64,000 bases of DNA from Mytilus galloprovincialis (Eukaryota > Mollusca > Bivalvia > Mytilida > Mytilidae). Under the pieces are notes generated by a model. That model worked only from the letters and a program-made list of their open reading frames with translations, was not told the DNA's origin and searched no databases. The DNA is taken from positions 88,188,664 to 88,252,663 of the forward strand of contig NC_134844.1 of assembly GCF_965363235.1 (NCBI RefSeq). Reading direction: 5' to 3'. The number at the start of each line of letters is the position of its first letter. Position 1 is the stretch's first letter. This document shows, in pieces, positions 44,728-59,700 of this stretch. A program made the position numbers and the translations under genes.

Positions 44728-47700
44728 CTGAAATGACATCATTTTTCATTGCAAATAAAATCCAACAGCCGAAACAAACATAAAACAGTCTACGGCAAAA
44801 AAAATCCAACTAAATAATGTTTACTTTTGTAACTTCCAAAGTTTGATTATGAGAAACTAGAGTCAATAAAAAAAGTCGCAATGGACACATACAATTCATA
44901 ATTTGCTTTTTTAGTCACATTTTTAACACGATTTCCATAGATAAATGTGATTATCTCCTACACAAGTTTGCTCACATGAAAACTTTAGATCAATGTCTGT
45001 CGTATATATATAAACAGTTTAATGATAATTTATTTGATAGTTTGAAGTAATTGTACAAAAAACTAAAAGCCTTTACCAACATCTGCTTTTGATTATCTTA
45101 TATTTTGTCGGTTTTTATGCATTTTAGGAAGTAATCTTATAATAGTTTAATGCCATTTTTGTGTAAGTATTTTGCCTGTATTGCAAAGTGTTCCCATTAC
45201 TACATGTATTCAATTTGTCTTCAACTTTGTACTTTTTTTTGGCTTTTTAACTGTTTTGATATGAGCGTCACTGATAAGTCCTATGTAGACGAAACGCGCG
45301 TCTGGCGTATAAAATTATAATACTGGTACCTTTGATAACTCTTGTTTTATAATATTTTGACATCGTATTATAAATCGTATTATTATTGCAGAAATGTTTG
45401 TAATAAAACTTAAGATTCCGTTGTCGTCTGAAATAATAACAATTAAGTAATATGCCTATTTATGATTAATATGAAAATGAGGAAGTGTGTGGTTTGATTG
45501 CCAATTAAACACATATCATTAAACTATAAATGAATTGGTTGCGACAAAAACCTACTTTACTGACAAATAGGTAGGGGTTTTGATCATTGTTTGAGGCTGT
45601 GACATATGTTAATGTCTATACCATTTGGTCTCTGGAGGAGAGTTGTCTCATTGGCAATCATAACACTTCTTTTAAAATAAAATTGAGACCTTTTTTCTAA
45701 AAAATGTTCCCTTTCAAAGTACTTTCAAACAATAACTATTTAAAAAAAAACAATATGAATTTCTCTCATTAAATAGGTGTTGATGTAATATTTGGAATGA
45801 TGCATACACTAAGATGAGAAAAAAATTTAAAAAGGATTAAATGATGCAAACATATTTGTCTGCTGCATGTTCTGTTTTGTGACGATCTTTAGCGGTCTAA
45901 TTATCTAACTTTCCGATTATTCAAATTTTTCTTTGTATTTCATCTTGATCAGACATAAGTAAAACACTATCTTAAAAATTGCTTCAACCTTACAAACCTC
46001 AGCTAAAATGCCGACTGCCATAAACACAAAGAATGGGATACTGTACAGTTTTAATCTATCTTCAAATGCAGCATCGCATCCCTAAAATATAGGTTTTTAT
46101 ACAGTTACTTTTAATGTGCCAGAATTCAAATATTCGAAATGAGCAGTAAACTGGAATCGATATTATTTCATTTTTAGAAAATTATATTTTCAATGTTTCG
46201 TAAGAAACCCGTAATTAACTACTTCTACGTTTAATTTTAACATACTCTTGTAAGAAAGTGCATGTTTGATTTTCACCTTATTCTTTCGACCATGTGGTAA
46301 ATATCATAAAATGAATTTACGTGATATAGTGATCTCACATCAGTAAGATATCAAGTAATCAATACTTATAAGATTGCAGTCTACAACGATATAGTCTTGT
46401 TTGGTTGAGCAATAAAACACAGACATAGACTGACATACATACATATTTACATGTGATCATGGTCTCCAAAATGAATGTTTGTGATAAAGTTCAAAGTTTT
46501 ATCACATAAATTCTAAAAGTCGCAAAATCAAGAGCAGTATGTGTCTTCTGATATGAATACATCCCCTACAATGCGAATCCAAACTGAGTCGAAATATCAC
46601 CATTGGGAAGGAAAAGGGACACAAGTGGTAAAATTTCTGTATATAGTGATATCTAAAGATCTGAAGCTGCAAAATGATGTCGAAACTGATCATGAGATGA
46701 CACTGACATAACGTAGCGGGCAATCCATCGGTCAAATTAAACAATTAGAAGATTAACTTACCTGTGAGAAATAGTATCCAGAAAATTTAGACTTTGTACA
46801 GTCAGGGTCATATTTACTCTCGTAGGGAAATATTTCTGTCTGAGAGACACAACATTGAACTGGTATTGTCTGAGTTGTAAACATTTCACGATCCCCAACG
46901 TTATACCAGAACGATGATGTAAATGACGATAAAAATGACGTTCCTACTCCACAGCATTCGGCCTAGATAATGACAAAAAACATCTTTTCAGCCATCACAT
47001 TATTATCCTTATACAAATATGGAGCTTTAGATTTTAAACCAGTCTTCATTTCAGCCATTTATTTCATGTTACAACTAAGTTAGAAGAATTTTCAAAATTA
47101 ATATATTTAGCTGTTTCTTATTTCGTAGTGCATTTCTTTAAGACAATAAAGGAAAATTTTGAAAAAAATCCAGACTTAGCTTTCTCACTGATATAATTAC
47201 AGTGGTGTTGGACTACTTTTGGGACATATTATATCAAATTTATAGAAACATTTATCAGCTTTAATTAAAAAATATAGACAATTTTTTGTTAAAAGGTGTC
47301 TTGGATTCTGTTGACAGTCTCATATATAGTTTTGTTAATTTTTTGTCAGCTGGACCAAATCACAAATTTACATATAAAATGCATCACACAATTTAATTTG
47401 CTTTTTGAGACATCAAACAACAGGAAACAAATGGAAGAAAATTTCAATTAATACACTGGTCATAGAAGGGACTGTCTTCGTAGACAATAAAAATCAAAGG
47501 ACGATATCTGTGTACCAGGACAAGTAACTTGGTATTGATTCCAGAAACATTGGGGTTTAAAGCGTTTAGACTTTAAATTATTTGATTTGCTTTGCCACCT
47601 TTTATATTTGAGCGCTTCTGGTGGGCATTATACAGACGAAATCAACCTAGTATATCTGATGAGTTTTTTAGAAGTATTTATCTTCTTTTAATTCGTGACA

Positions 47701-50700
47701 AAAGTACATTACCTTTGCAAAAAGCGTATTCCAACCGAGAGAAACATCCCAAGGGTTATAATCATAACGAGCTGACGCATGAGAATAATAATATGTAGTC
47801 AACACAGTCTGTAATCTCTCTGTCAATGACGAATCAACCTGTTTCATAAATAAAATAAAGCCCTTTCAGTATATATTGTATGTTAATGCTTTATTTGCAA
47901 AACAAACAGAAATAAATTTTGATAACTATTTGGTTATGGCAAATACAACATTTGTGAAACTGCACGCACTAACAAATATAACCTCAACAGGGGTTTGGTT
48001 TTGTTGACTCGTTAAAAATGAATAGTTGCATGGATTTACGCATGGTTTAACTCACGGTTAGATAATATTATTTCTTTAAGATTTTGTTAAATAAATTTGA
48101 TTTTATAAAACATCAAGTATAAACAAGTATAAACAAGTCTTAATTGAAAACAACGGTAAACCTATGATTGCATTGAATAGAAACCGCAATTTTCATACGA
48201 TTGCATGTAAAACAAATTTGGTTGTTAAGATGTCTAACAAACAAACAACATTTTACAAAAGACCAACAAAGTGACAAAGTATATTTTAACAAATATATAG
48301 TGGAGACAGGGATTGGGTCGATTACTTTAAAATGCAAATAATTGGCTTTGAGCGTTCATGGAGTTAAATACAGAAAAGCGCTCCGGACGCACGAAATCAT
48401 TAAACGTGTTGTTTTCAATTGTTTACATCACTGGGTCGATACCTCTGCTGGTTGACTATCAGTTTCCGAGGGTATCATCAGCTCAGTAGTCAGTATTTCG
48501 ATACTGACATGATTAAAAACTACCAAAACTGTCCGTTTATAAATTTAGAAATTATTAAAAAAAACTAAGGTTTCAACTCCCTCAGGCGAAGTTGGCTTTA
48601 AATTAATTTGGCTATTTATTTTAGGTATTTTTTACATATAGCTCTTCAACGGTTTCGGTACTTATATATCTTTGGATTGCATATGTTTGGATGATGAAGG
48701 TAAATCCAAAAAAGCGCTTCGGACTCAAAAAATTATTAAACGTGTTGTTTTCATTTTTTTTTTTTACAATTACTTTGCTAATATTATGTAATTGATTACA
48801 TTACAATTACACCTAAATTCAAATGTAATTGATTCCATAAGATTACATTTCTTTAAAGTTATCATGATTATTACTTTAGATTATTTATGATTTCATTGTA
48901 TATTGTTAGATTAAAGAATGTCTTATAAACTTATAAAATAATAATTGATTTTCTAAACAATTTAGCTAAATACCCAATTAACAAAAAACTAAATTATATA
49001 AATGAAAAATCAATTTAGTATAGTTTTAGGGTCTGTGTGTATATATATTTATATATAAATAATTGACAGATCCATATAAAAGTGTATGTTTTTACAAGTG
49101 TTAATCACTACTTCCATTCTCTTGACAAACAATAGGGGACTAAAATTTAATTGTCTTAATTGCAATATCAATAAATGTATTAGTAGTTTATTTTCAATGT
49201 GTTATAATGTATATAATTAATTGAAAAATTTCAATACTTTAGAGAGTCAGAAAGCACATGTTTTTTTTTCAATATGTCAAAAAAATAAAATTTGGTTCTT
49301 AATCTTATCAAAGTCAAATTAGAACTAAATCTGTTATGCTATTGAATTCCATGAACGTATACTAAAATTTTATCATTGAACACAAAATGTATTTAAAACT
49401 TTTCTCACAAGAACTCAATCTTACAATGAAACATTTCAAAAGATAAAATTTCTTAAGTAAACGGTTCACAACATAAATCCCGCAATGTGACATCTTCACT
49501 CTTCTTCATTGTTCATGCCTTACTTGGTTGTACTAAACTTGACAATACATATGATATGATTAATCAGATTGAAAAATAGTTTATACTAGTTTGATATTTT
49601 TTCATTCATGCTATAAATCTTTTAACGATAACTTGTAATCAGAAATTGCATGACTACTGATTACAAATGATTACGATTACTGATTACGATTACCCCATGT
49701 CTGAACGAAGATGATATCGTTTCGTTTTGAACATAAAGAAACAGTAATTAAATAAAATGATAAAATCATAGCAACAGTTTATAAAATTGACTTACACTCG
49801 AGATAAATTTTCCCCATAAACCTATCTGTGTTATATTTGCCACTACAATAACTCCCCACAATCCAGCACTCTGAAATGAGATTTAAACCTGCTGTCAGAC
49901 GTTTATTGGTTGATATATCTTAAAGTATTATAATATCTTACAGTAACCGGAGCACCTGATATCACCCCAGTGTTTGATTATTTTTAGACATGGCGTTGTC
50001 AGTTTATTTTCAATCTATGGGTTTGACGCTCTCTCTGGTATCTTTCGTTCCTCTTTTATAAAACATTAATAATACGTCTTAGAAATGAACGTAGGTATCA
50101 TCCCTAAATACATATAGACATAATGTACATGGTGTATTTGTAATTGATGATCGAACATTTCGAATAAGGACCATTTTATCAATGTGCTTATTTAAATATT
50201 TATTAATTGTACTTGCTGTTCTATCAAATATCTCACGCAAAAAGAAGGCCATATTTTGATTTGGGCGTTTTTAATGTGAATATATATATATATGAAGCCC
50301 AGGTGGTCGTGCGGTCTAGTGGGACGGCTACAGTGCAGGCGATTTGGTGTCACGATATCTCAATAGCATGGGTTCGAATTCCGGCGAGGGAAGAACAAAA
50401 AAATTGCGAATACAAATTTACAGATCTAACATTGTTGGGTTGATGTTTAGACGAGTTGTATATATATTAGGAGAAGATATGGTATTATTGCCAATGAGAC
50501 AACTCTCCACAAGATACCAAAATTAAACAGACATTAACAACTTTAGGTCACTGTACGGACTTCAACAATGAGCAAAAACCTTACCGCAAAGTCAGCTATA
50601 AGATGCCCCGATATGGAAATGTTGAACAGTTCAAACGAGAAAACTAATGGCTTAATTTATGTACTAAAACTGAACAAGCGACAACCACTAAATTACAGGC

Positions 50701-53700
50701 TCCTTACTTGAACAGGCACATACAGAGAGAATTTGTCGGGGTTAAACGTGTTAGCATGTATCGTTTTTTCTAATTATAAAGCATCTCTATTTATTCAAGT
50801 TTCAATGCATCCTTGAGGGTTCCTTATGATCTGTAATCCCGAAAAGCGTCTTTCTGAATATGCTGTTTAAATTAATAAATGATTATAAAATATGACGTTA
50901 ACTCTTTTCGATTGAGCATTTCGGATGATGTCTACAATATACAATGAAAGTACATGGTCGTTGTGTAGTTCTGGTGATATATAATGCAAAATCGCCCTTC
51001 TGTTTATATCTCAAATATTTTTGGGTTTTCCCTTATCAAAGTTTTGAATTATGAATGAAAGACTATTATTCTTTTCATCTTTAGTCACAAGACTTCTGGT
51101 GTTTTATGCTTTTATTTCTTTTTATTATACTTCAAGAGTTTTTTTCCTATATAAAATAAATGAAATAGTTGTGCTATTTCATTCTAAGACAATTTGCCAG
51201 TTAATAGTTTCAAAGACTATTGCCCCGGTTAATAGTTTCATAATCATCTTTCCCGTACTTTTCCATGCTTATTTTTCATTGGACGATAATGATGTCATTG
51301 ACTACTCTGCTTGGTTACGTATGCTTTGCAACGTCAAACTCACTCTTATATTGTAAACGGTGGAATCTGTTTGTTTTGATTGTAATTTCACTTACAAGAA
51401 GCAATTATAAAAGAGAAAGAAAATCTTCATGGAAATTTTTTAAAAGATCTAAAATATAGTACCTTATTCATAATATGGGTTCGCTCTCCGTATATTAAAA
51501 GTGAATTTGCGTTTGGTGTACTTTAACTAGGATTTATAATAAGCACGGAAAGTTTAACATAAGTATTTGAAGTCTTGATTGAAATTAATGAAATATTTAT
51601 AAATACAAAACGAATTATAAAAAAAGTAAAGTTCATCATGTGCATGTAAAGTTATGTTACATTTTTTCTTTCTTTCAGATAAGATATATACACTTTTAGA
51701 AAATTAGTTATTTGGTATATAAAAACACTTAATGGCTGTGTTGTTCAGTATAATAAAACACCTAATGACTGGTTGTGCGGGTAATAGCAAGTTTGTTGTC
51801 CCTTCGCATACCAACTATTGCTCTCGGCTTTGCCTCGAGCAATAGTTGGTACCTCAGGGACAACAAACTTGCTATTACCCTCACACCCAGTCAATAGGTG
51901 TATATTATTAGGGCATACTCTGTTGATTACATTATCAGTGTCCTTGATGTATTTAATCAATTTCTATTGAATCAGTGTTGCAAAAATTACAATAAGACAA
52001 CTCAATAGGAAATGACTGATTGAAACTTACAATTCAGGTGCTACGAATATTACTATGTAATATGCAGGCTTTGTTTACCTTTGTTATGCTGCTTGTAACA
52101 ATGTTATCGGGATACATGATTGAGTCATAACATTAATCTACGACAAAGTGATGATTTATGATCTTAATTTCAATTTTAATTAAGGCTGAACAGTATCTAC
52201 TCTAGCTTTTTTCGTTTTATATGATTCTTTTTGCTTGATAATTATTTCAGTATGCAGTTTGTGTCACGTAGAATGACATTTTATATAAAAAAATAGTCTT
52301 TAAATGCGGAAAACACCTTTAAAGTCTTACATTGCAAATCACGAAAAAGTTACTTTCTATGGTTTTTCTGTTTAATATCTAGGCGGACCGTACATATATC
52401 CGTTATTGTCTTTCTTTTGAATGACGAGCTTTTTGTGCAATTATAAAAGTTTTTGACCTCCATTTATAGGTACAAATACCACTGAAGTTGAACTATAGAA
52501 ATTTATCACATTTGTCATAATTAACTTTGCTAGAATTCATCTTATGAGTTTGATTTCATTTTGTCAAGTGTGTGTAGGATTCGGATACATGTTTAATTTA
52601 TATACAAAGATAAAGTATTTTTAAATAAAATCATCATATATACTATAATTCAATCAAATACACTTCTACATAAGGAAATGTCTGAACTAAGACAGGGATA
52701 TGATCGTGATTTTCCATTCGTTTGATGTGTTTGACAATTTGATTTTACTAATTGTTAAGGGACTTCTTATTTAAAAAATTTCTTCATACTTACTGTAAAA
52801 AGAAATATTCTTCTCCATCTCCATGAAACAATGGCAACAACAGAATATATAACAGCAACAATTGACAATGACGAAAAAGTTGAAACCACGATAGAAAATA
52901 TGTTCAGAGCTTTGCTAAACGTATGGTCTGCTATGCTAAAACTCGAAAGTATTTCCTTGATATCTGAATTTCCAAACACTGTATCGTATCTTATGTTTAT
53001 TGCTATTCCAAGTAAACCTACATTTGATATCTGTAATAGATATTGACGATGATAACTACATTAAAAACAACTATGTACAAAAAATTTTACAAAATGAAAA
53101 AAATGAAATGTCAATATGAATGATCGATAATATAGTTGTGAAATTATTATCAAATTTGCTAAACGCTTATTTTCAAATAAATGAATAGACTTATCACTGT
53201 TATAACAATGATTACGAAGATGGTATGGGGTACGGTTTACTTTTCCGTTTAGAGCACCTGAGATCACCCTAGTCTGCTTAAATGGGGTCCGTGGTGATAT
53301 TTTTATTCGAAATGTATTTTTTTGTTTCCGCATATATGTCTTGTCTTTTCTCAGTCATGAAAGTTCACGGTCAAATGATCATGTTAGAAAATTCTAATTA
53401 TTGGTGGTTTGTGAATTATGACTTATGGTAAGAAAAAATGTATTGTTTATCTGCTACTTCGTGATACATTATCACTTGATATGATATGTGCATACATAAA
53501 GGTGTCACATTGGGAGTTTGATATGATACCCCTTCTTGTTAAGCTGAGAACACCCCTTATTTTTAATTTGCCATGCCGTGTTTTATGGGCTGGTTTCTTT
53601 TTTGGTCGTTTTTCGGCTAATGCTCTTGTGTTGTCATGTTTTTAGTTTGACTGACTCATTGGTATCACCCTTCTCTCTTTGTAAAATGTACTCAATCTAT

Positions 53701-56700
53701 CAAATGTCATAAACGAATTTTTAAAAATAATATAAATGTTAAGACAGTTTAAAAGTAAACTCACAACCAAAATGACAAGTGAAATGAGGTACACCAATGT
53801 AATTCTTGATCTGAAACAAAACAGTCATAAAATCAGAATTTGTTACCAAGGAATTATTCAGACTGTTCGTATTCTATCGTTATATTAAGTATCGTATAAT
53901 TGTTTTTTCATCTTAACTTTTTCTACGAAATTCTGTTATTTTATTTATTTTTGACATTGTTAATTCGATACTATCAAACTGTTAAGGTCTATTTAACTGA
54001 TTGTTTTATTTGTGTAGATGAGTTTATCATGTAGAATTCATTACATAAAGGTAATTATCGAGTCGACGCACATGGTCTCACACTGTTTGAAGTCATCATG
54101 GTCATCGTGATCTCGGTATTTCTCCTATAATGTTTTCTGTGCTATTCATTGATTTACGAATTTAGAACATCGCTTTATCATCTGAAACTATGAACATCGG
54201 TAAACAACTGGTGCTTCTTATTGAATATCTGCTTCAGATTAGAAAAAAAATCAAACCTTTGTCAAATGAATACCAGAGGAGCAATCACTGCAAACACTGT
54301 GATATATTTAAAATCACAATGTCGATAATCTTATTAGAAATTTTTTATCGCAGTTTCTCAAAACAAAATGTTACTCTCATTAATTATCCAAATATTGATA
54401 TACTATCAGTATAAATTGTGTGTGTGCATATTCAAACATGTAATTAATTACATCACAGACCTTCTCCAGTTATTCATGAAGAAAGATTTTATCCCTCGAA
54501 ATGCTGTCCTGAACATTGATGTTGCAGTTGATTCATTTTCCGTCTTGGTGTCCACGTTTTTCAGTGAAGATATAAATATATATTCTTTGTTCGCAAATAT
54601 CAAACCTAAAATCTATCAAAAACATCAAGTTTAAAGGTAGCAAATTTATTCTTTACGTCAAATAATTTTTAGTCTGCGAGAAATTTTTAATTATCATTTT
54701 AGTATTTTAGTAATGCACGGCGTTTTTTATATTAACGCTGTATCAATCTTGTCAGTTTGAAACCATGAGAAAAAAACTTTTTTCACAGCAATAACGAAGT
54801 TAGGTTTCTTGTAATTAGTTGTAAATTCCTGCTAAATAATTTCTAGCAACACTATGAAGCAGACTATTTTGAAATTAAGGTAAGGTTCGTTAATAATGTT
54901 TGCTAAACAATAGTGTTACTTACCTTTAATGTATATACTGGTTATATTACTAAATGCTTACCTCAATGACTACCTGCAGCAACAAAATTGCTAGGAACCA
55001 ACCGATATACATTCTGGTTTTAAATAAAATTACATCTGTACATGTCTAAAACAAACATAAATTTTTGCAGTCTAAATATTCGACTAAGAGGTAAAATACA
55101 TGGTTCGTTTATGTTTGTTATATTGCCGTTCGGTTTTTGTTGCACTTTAGTGTTTCTATTGTTTCGTTGTTTTCATCTTAAAGTTGATGTGTATCCCTCA
55201 GTTTTAGTTTGTACCGCGGATTTACTTTCTCTCAATCGATCTATGACTTTTGAACAGCGGTAAACTACTGTTGCCTTTATTTTGTACTATATTACTAATC
55301 AGTATGACCATGACCTCCAAAAGCAATCCCAACCTTTATTTTGGGTTATGGAACCTTCTGGTATAATTCCATAGAAATACATAGACTCATACACAAGTTA
55401 TTGTACTGTAAGAAAACTAATTCTTGATTTTGGTCCCGTTATGGTCCCTTATTCATAAACAGCAAGGCCAATAACTCCCAGTATTAATCCAAATCTTCCT
55501 ATTGTATGATATGGAATCTTGTGATACAATTTCATATATATCGGTTTTTTTATCCTTAAATTATCATCTGGAAACCAAATGTATTCCGACAACAACGACG
55601 ATGTTGGCAACGTCATTACATTTGACAAACGCGATCATTTTGATTTTGTGGTTGTTTGAAAAGGAGATTACACAAATTGAGAAAATTTTCTAGGTGCACT
55701 GAATCAACTATATATCTATTGATTTCAGACTATTTATATTACAGCATTATTTTCCGTATTACTTGTTTAAATATCAAACTTACATCAGTTTTGTGCTCAT
55801 AACATCCACCAAAATAATATAAAATACTATTATCAGTATTGCCATACTGGCTTCCTGGATCCATACGACTTTCATGAGCATTTGTACAACAAAATCTATT
55901 TCCATACGTTTTGGACCAAGTTTCGTAATAATAATTTACTCCACAGCACCGTAACTGTCAATAAAATATCTTCAGGTTTAATCAACTTTTATAGTATAAC
56001 TTTGATTTTTTTTTCTTCTGAACAGTTTTACATTTTGACAAACTAAGATATATAGGGGCCTTATATATGTGCAGGGGTTTGATCATTGTTAAAGGCTAAC
56101 CGCAACCTACAATTGTTTATTTGGTCAAATTGTCTCCTCCTATATCTAAACAATAAAAATATGATTTACACTGTTCTGTTCTTGGGACAGACGGCATTTA
56201 AATTTTAATAAAACTTGTCCACTTATGTACTCTGATTATTTAAGACTTGAAAATTATGATGTTAGATGCGATATTTTTTCAATTATGGTGGTAATAGTTA
56301 TTGTCATGTCAGGTCTTTTTAACTGTTCTAATAACTCTCCCTTGCCATTGGCATTTACCATTGTTTGCAACTAGACTATTTTGTTATTATTTTTTTCAAA
56401 TTAGGATGGACATTTTATTTGGTCGCTGTCACATTGTCGTTCCCCAACAGCTTATATTATCTGATACAAAAAAATAACCCATCTAAACATTGCGGTTTGT
56501 TTCAGAATAATGTTTAACAAATAGAACTAGACAATTCCGTAGAATCCATGGTAATTCTAAAGCTCTATGTGCAGTCAGAAAATGTTAACATTTGGACAAA
56601 GTTTTACATCTTACTGTCATGATCATTTCATTCCAATATCTTGTGAGTGTGTTCTGACTATTGCTATAGTAGTAACCTTGCTGTTGTAGACCAAGTTGAA

Positions 56701-59700
56701 ATTTCATACCATCGTCAATCTAAAAAAAAACATCTGGCAGTTAAATAACATTTTTGTTTAAATATCTCATGCATTACTGATTCGTCCTGTCACTTCAAAA
56801 GAGGCTTTGCTAATTTATGATGTAAGATTTTAAAAATCACTATAATAGTATTAAACAGATATTTAATATATGCAATAGGTTAACGTTAAAGTTGCGTATA
56901 TCTACAATATTGTATTTTCAGTGATACTAGTTTCCAAAGAATTTACATAATGCAATAGCAATGAATTAAATATTTCTTTACAAGTGAGACGTTAAGCTAG
57001 CTTTAAAACCACGTTTAATTCACAATTGTTGTACAAAATTTGAACATAGTTTAAGCAATAAATTTCATCATTCAATTGCTCCAAATATAATATTTTTACT
57101 ACTTCCTTGCAAAAATAAGCCTATAAAATCTCAAAAAAATATGAAATGTTTAAAATCTAATGTATAAAGAGATTCATTTTTTTTCTGAAAATACATTGTT
57201 CTAGGAGACATTTTTTTTTTTTATTTTGAAAATTCTTAATAAGGTTAGCTTTATCTGAAATTTCAGTATCCGAAGTTTGAAGGGAACAAATGCATACTGT
57301 CATGTAATTAGAAAAACTTTTCGAAATTTAAAAACCACATGAATACACATACCTCTTCTACTAGATAAATCCATATGATTATAGCAATGATTCTAGGAAT
57401 GTGTAAAACGCTCGACATAACAGAACTCTGCAAAGCAATAGAATAAGAAAAACAGAAATTTATTTACGAAATTAACTACAATAATGCAATAGCAATGAAT
57501 TAAATAATAATTTAAAAAAGTTTCATTTGCAAAAAGAAATTCTACAAGAAACTTGTATATATATATTGACTCTTTTTTAACCTTTATCGAGTTTACTACT
57601 ATCTTTGTAAGTTTTTCTGAGTACCCTTTTCCTAGATAATTGTGTCCTTACTGAAGCCTTGAATATTGATAGCAGTTGTCTTGAGTCATATAAAAAAATG
57701 TGTTGAGGTGTACAGAATACTAATGGTGGTATTTGTTTAATATTTGTATTAAAGTTGAGAATCCAACTTTGGTTATATTACATAATTTTTAGGTGAAGTA
57801 CAAACAAAAGTATGTTAGTGCCGTCCACAATCACGTTTACCTGTGTGTGTTTACATATAACATGTCTACATTTGCCTTTTACATACCGTAATCAATAGTT
57901 TTGATGACTTTCTCCATGAACCAATTAAACCAGTTATAGATGTAACCATCGTCAAAATGCCAATCACTACAGCTGAAGCTGCTAAACCCACAAGAATGTC
58001 ATAAAAATAATAATTGTGGAATTGTATTTGTCTAAATATATATCGTAATGCTGAATTATGTATGAATTTATCTCCAATCAGGGTTAGTCCAAGCCCTAGT
58101 AGTCCAGTTCCAATAACCTGAAGAGTCAAATAAGACGTATTGTTATATACTTAGAGTAAATGACTTATAGCTCTACAGTATCATAGAAGCCTTACATTTA
58201 CTTGAATTCTTTGCACTTGTTTTTGGCTTTCTAACTTTTGTATCTGGGCGTCACTAGTAAGTCTTGTGTGAACGAAACGCACACCTGGCGTATTAAATTT
58301 TAAATCCGGTGCCTTTTGTTAGCTTTTATTCGATTGTTTCTTTGTCTAATATGTTCTCGTATTTATTAATATTGTAGTTCAATTTTGTTGTGTTGTCATT
58401 TTAATGTTATATTTAACATTGGCATTAAAGCGGGAGGTTTGGCATGCCACAAAACCAGGTTCAACCCACTATTTTTTTCTTTTAAAAAATTTCCTGTACC
58501 AAGTCAGGAATATGGCCATTGTTATAGTATAGTTCGTGTCTGTGTGTGTTACATAGAAACGTTGTGTTTCAATTTTGTCGTTTGTTTCCTCTTATATTTG
58601 AGTGTGAATTCTCATTATTATAAGACGTGTCACGGTACTCTTCTATCCCAAATTCATGTATTTAGTTTTGATGTTATATTTGTTACTCTCATCGGATTTT
58701 GTCTAATGCGTAGTTCGTTTCTGTGTGTGTTACATTTTAATAGTGTGTCGTTGTTCTCTAATATTTAATGTGTTTCCCTCAGTTTTAATTTGTAACCCGG
58801 ATATTTGTTTTTTTTATATCGATTTATGAGTTTGAACAGCGGTATACTACTGTTGCCTTTATTTAGCCAATCACAAAACTCATTTGTAATCCGTAATATG
58901 AAAAATGTATTTTCCTGTTGTTATTCTCCTGTATTGAGCCATACGATAGGAAGATTTTATATCGGGGTTATTACATTATTTTTCTTCTTGAGAACCCCTT
59001 AAATTATCAATATTATAAATAGGTATGTTCACCATTGTTAAGCATATGATAAAAAGACCATTACATGTTATTTCATGAAATATCAGATGTATTATCATCC
59101 CTCGGCCAAAATCAGGCTTAAACCATTGGCTTTTTGGCTGATAATACAGTTGATATGAAAAATTGCATAATTTGGATGATATTAATTTTGTAGATTTATG
59201 TAATAGTGGCAGTGGACAGCGAAATCAGCTTTGCTTGCCTTGATGTGAAATATTTTGCGATCTGGCTCTTATATTTGATTAAATGATATTGTGAAAATAT
59301 CTGTAGCAAATAAACTCTTCATAGATACCAGGATCAAATTTTGTATTTACGCCAGACGCGCGTGTCGTCTACAAAAGACTCATCAGTGACGCTCGAATCC
59401 AAAAGTGGTACGAAGTTGAAGAGCATTGAGGACCAAAACTCCTAAAAGTTTTCCAAAATACAGCTAAGGTAAACTATTCCTGAGGTAGAAAAGCCTTAGT
59501 ATTTCAAATACTCATGTTTTGTAAACAGTTTATAAATATAGCCATATAAGCTCTTCGGACGCATGATTTTTGAAACGCATTTTTTTTCCTTTTCACGTGT
59601 CAGACTTGCGTTAAAATTTAACGTTGTGTTTCTGTTGTGTCGTTTGTTTCCTCTTATATTTGAGTATGAATTCACATTGCTATAAGACATGACACGGTAC

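Noticed and set aside
44324-44731. 135-codon plus-strand open frame rich in Phe and Ser
   Set aside because: Exact antisense of the Lys/Glu-rich tail exon of gene B; such codons read backwards give Phe and Ser.
50297-50400. tRNA gene
   Set aside because: A and B boxes are present, but the stems do not pair well and a SINE tail follows; the tail recurs at 545-625.
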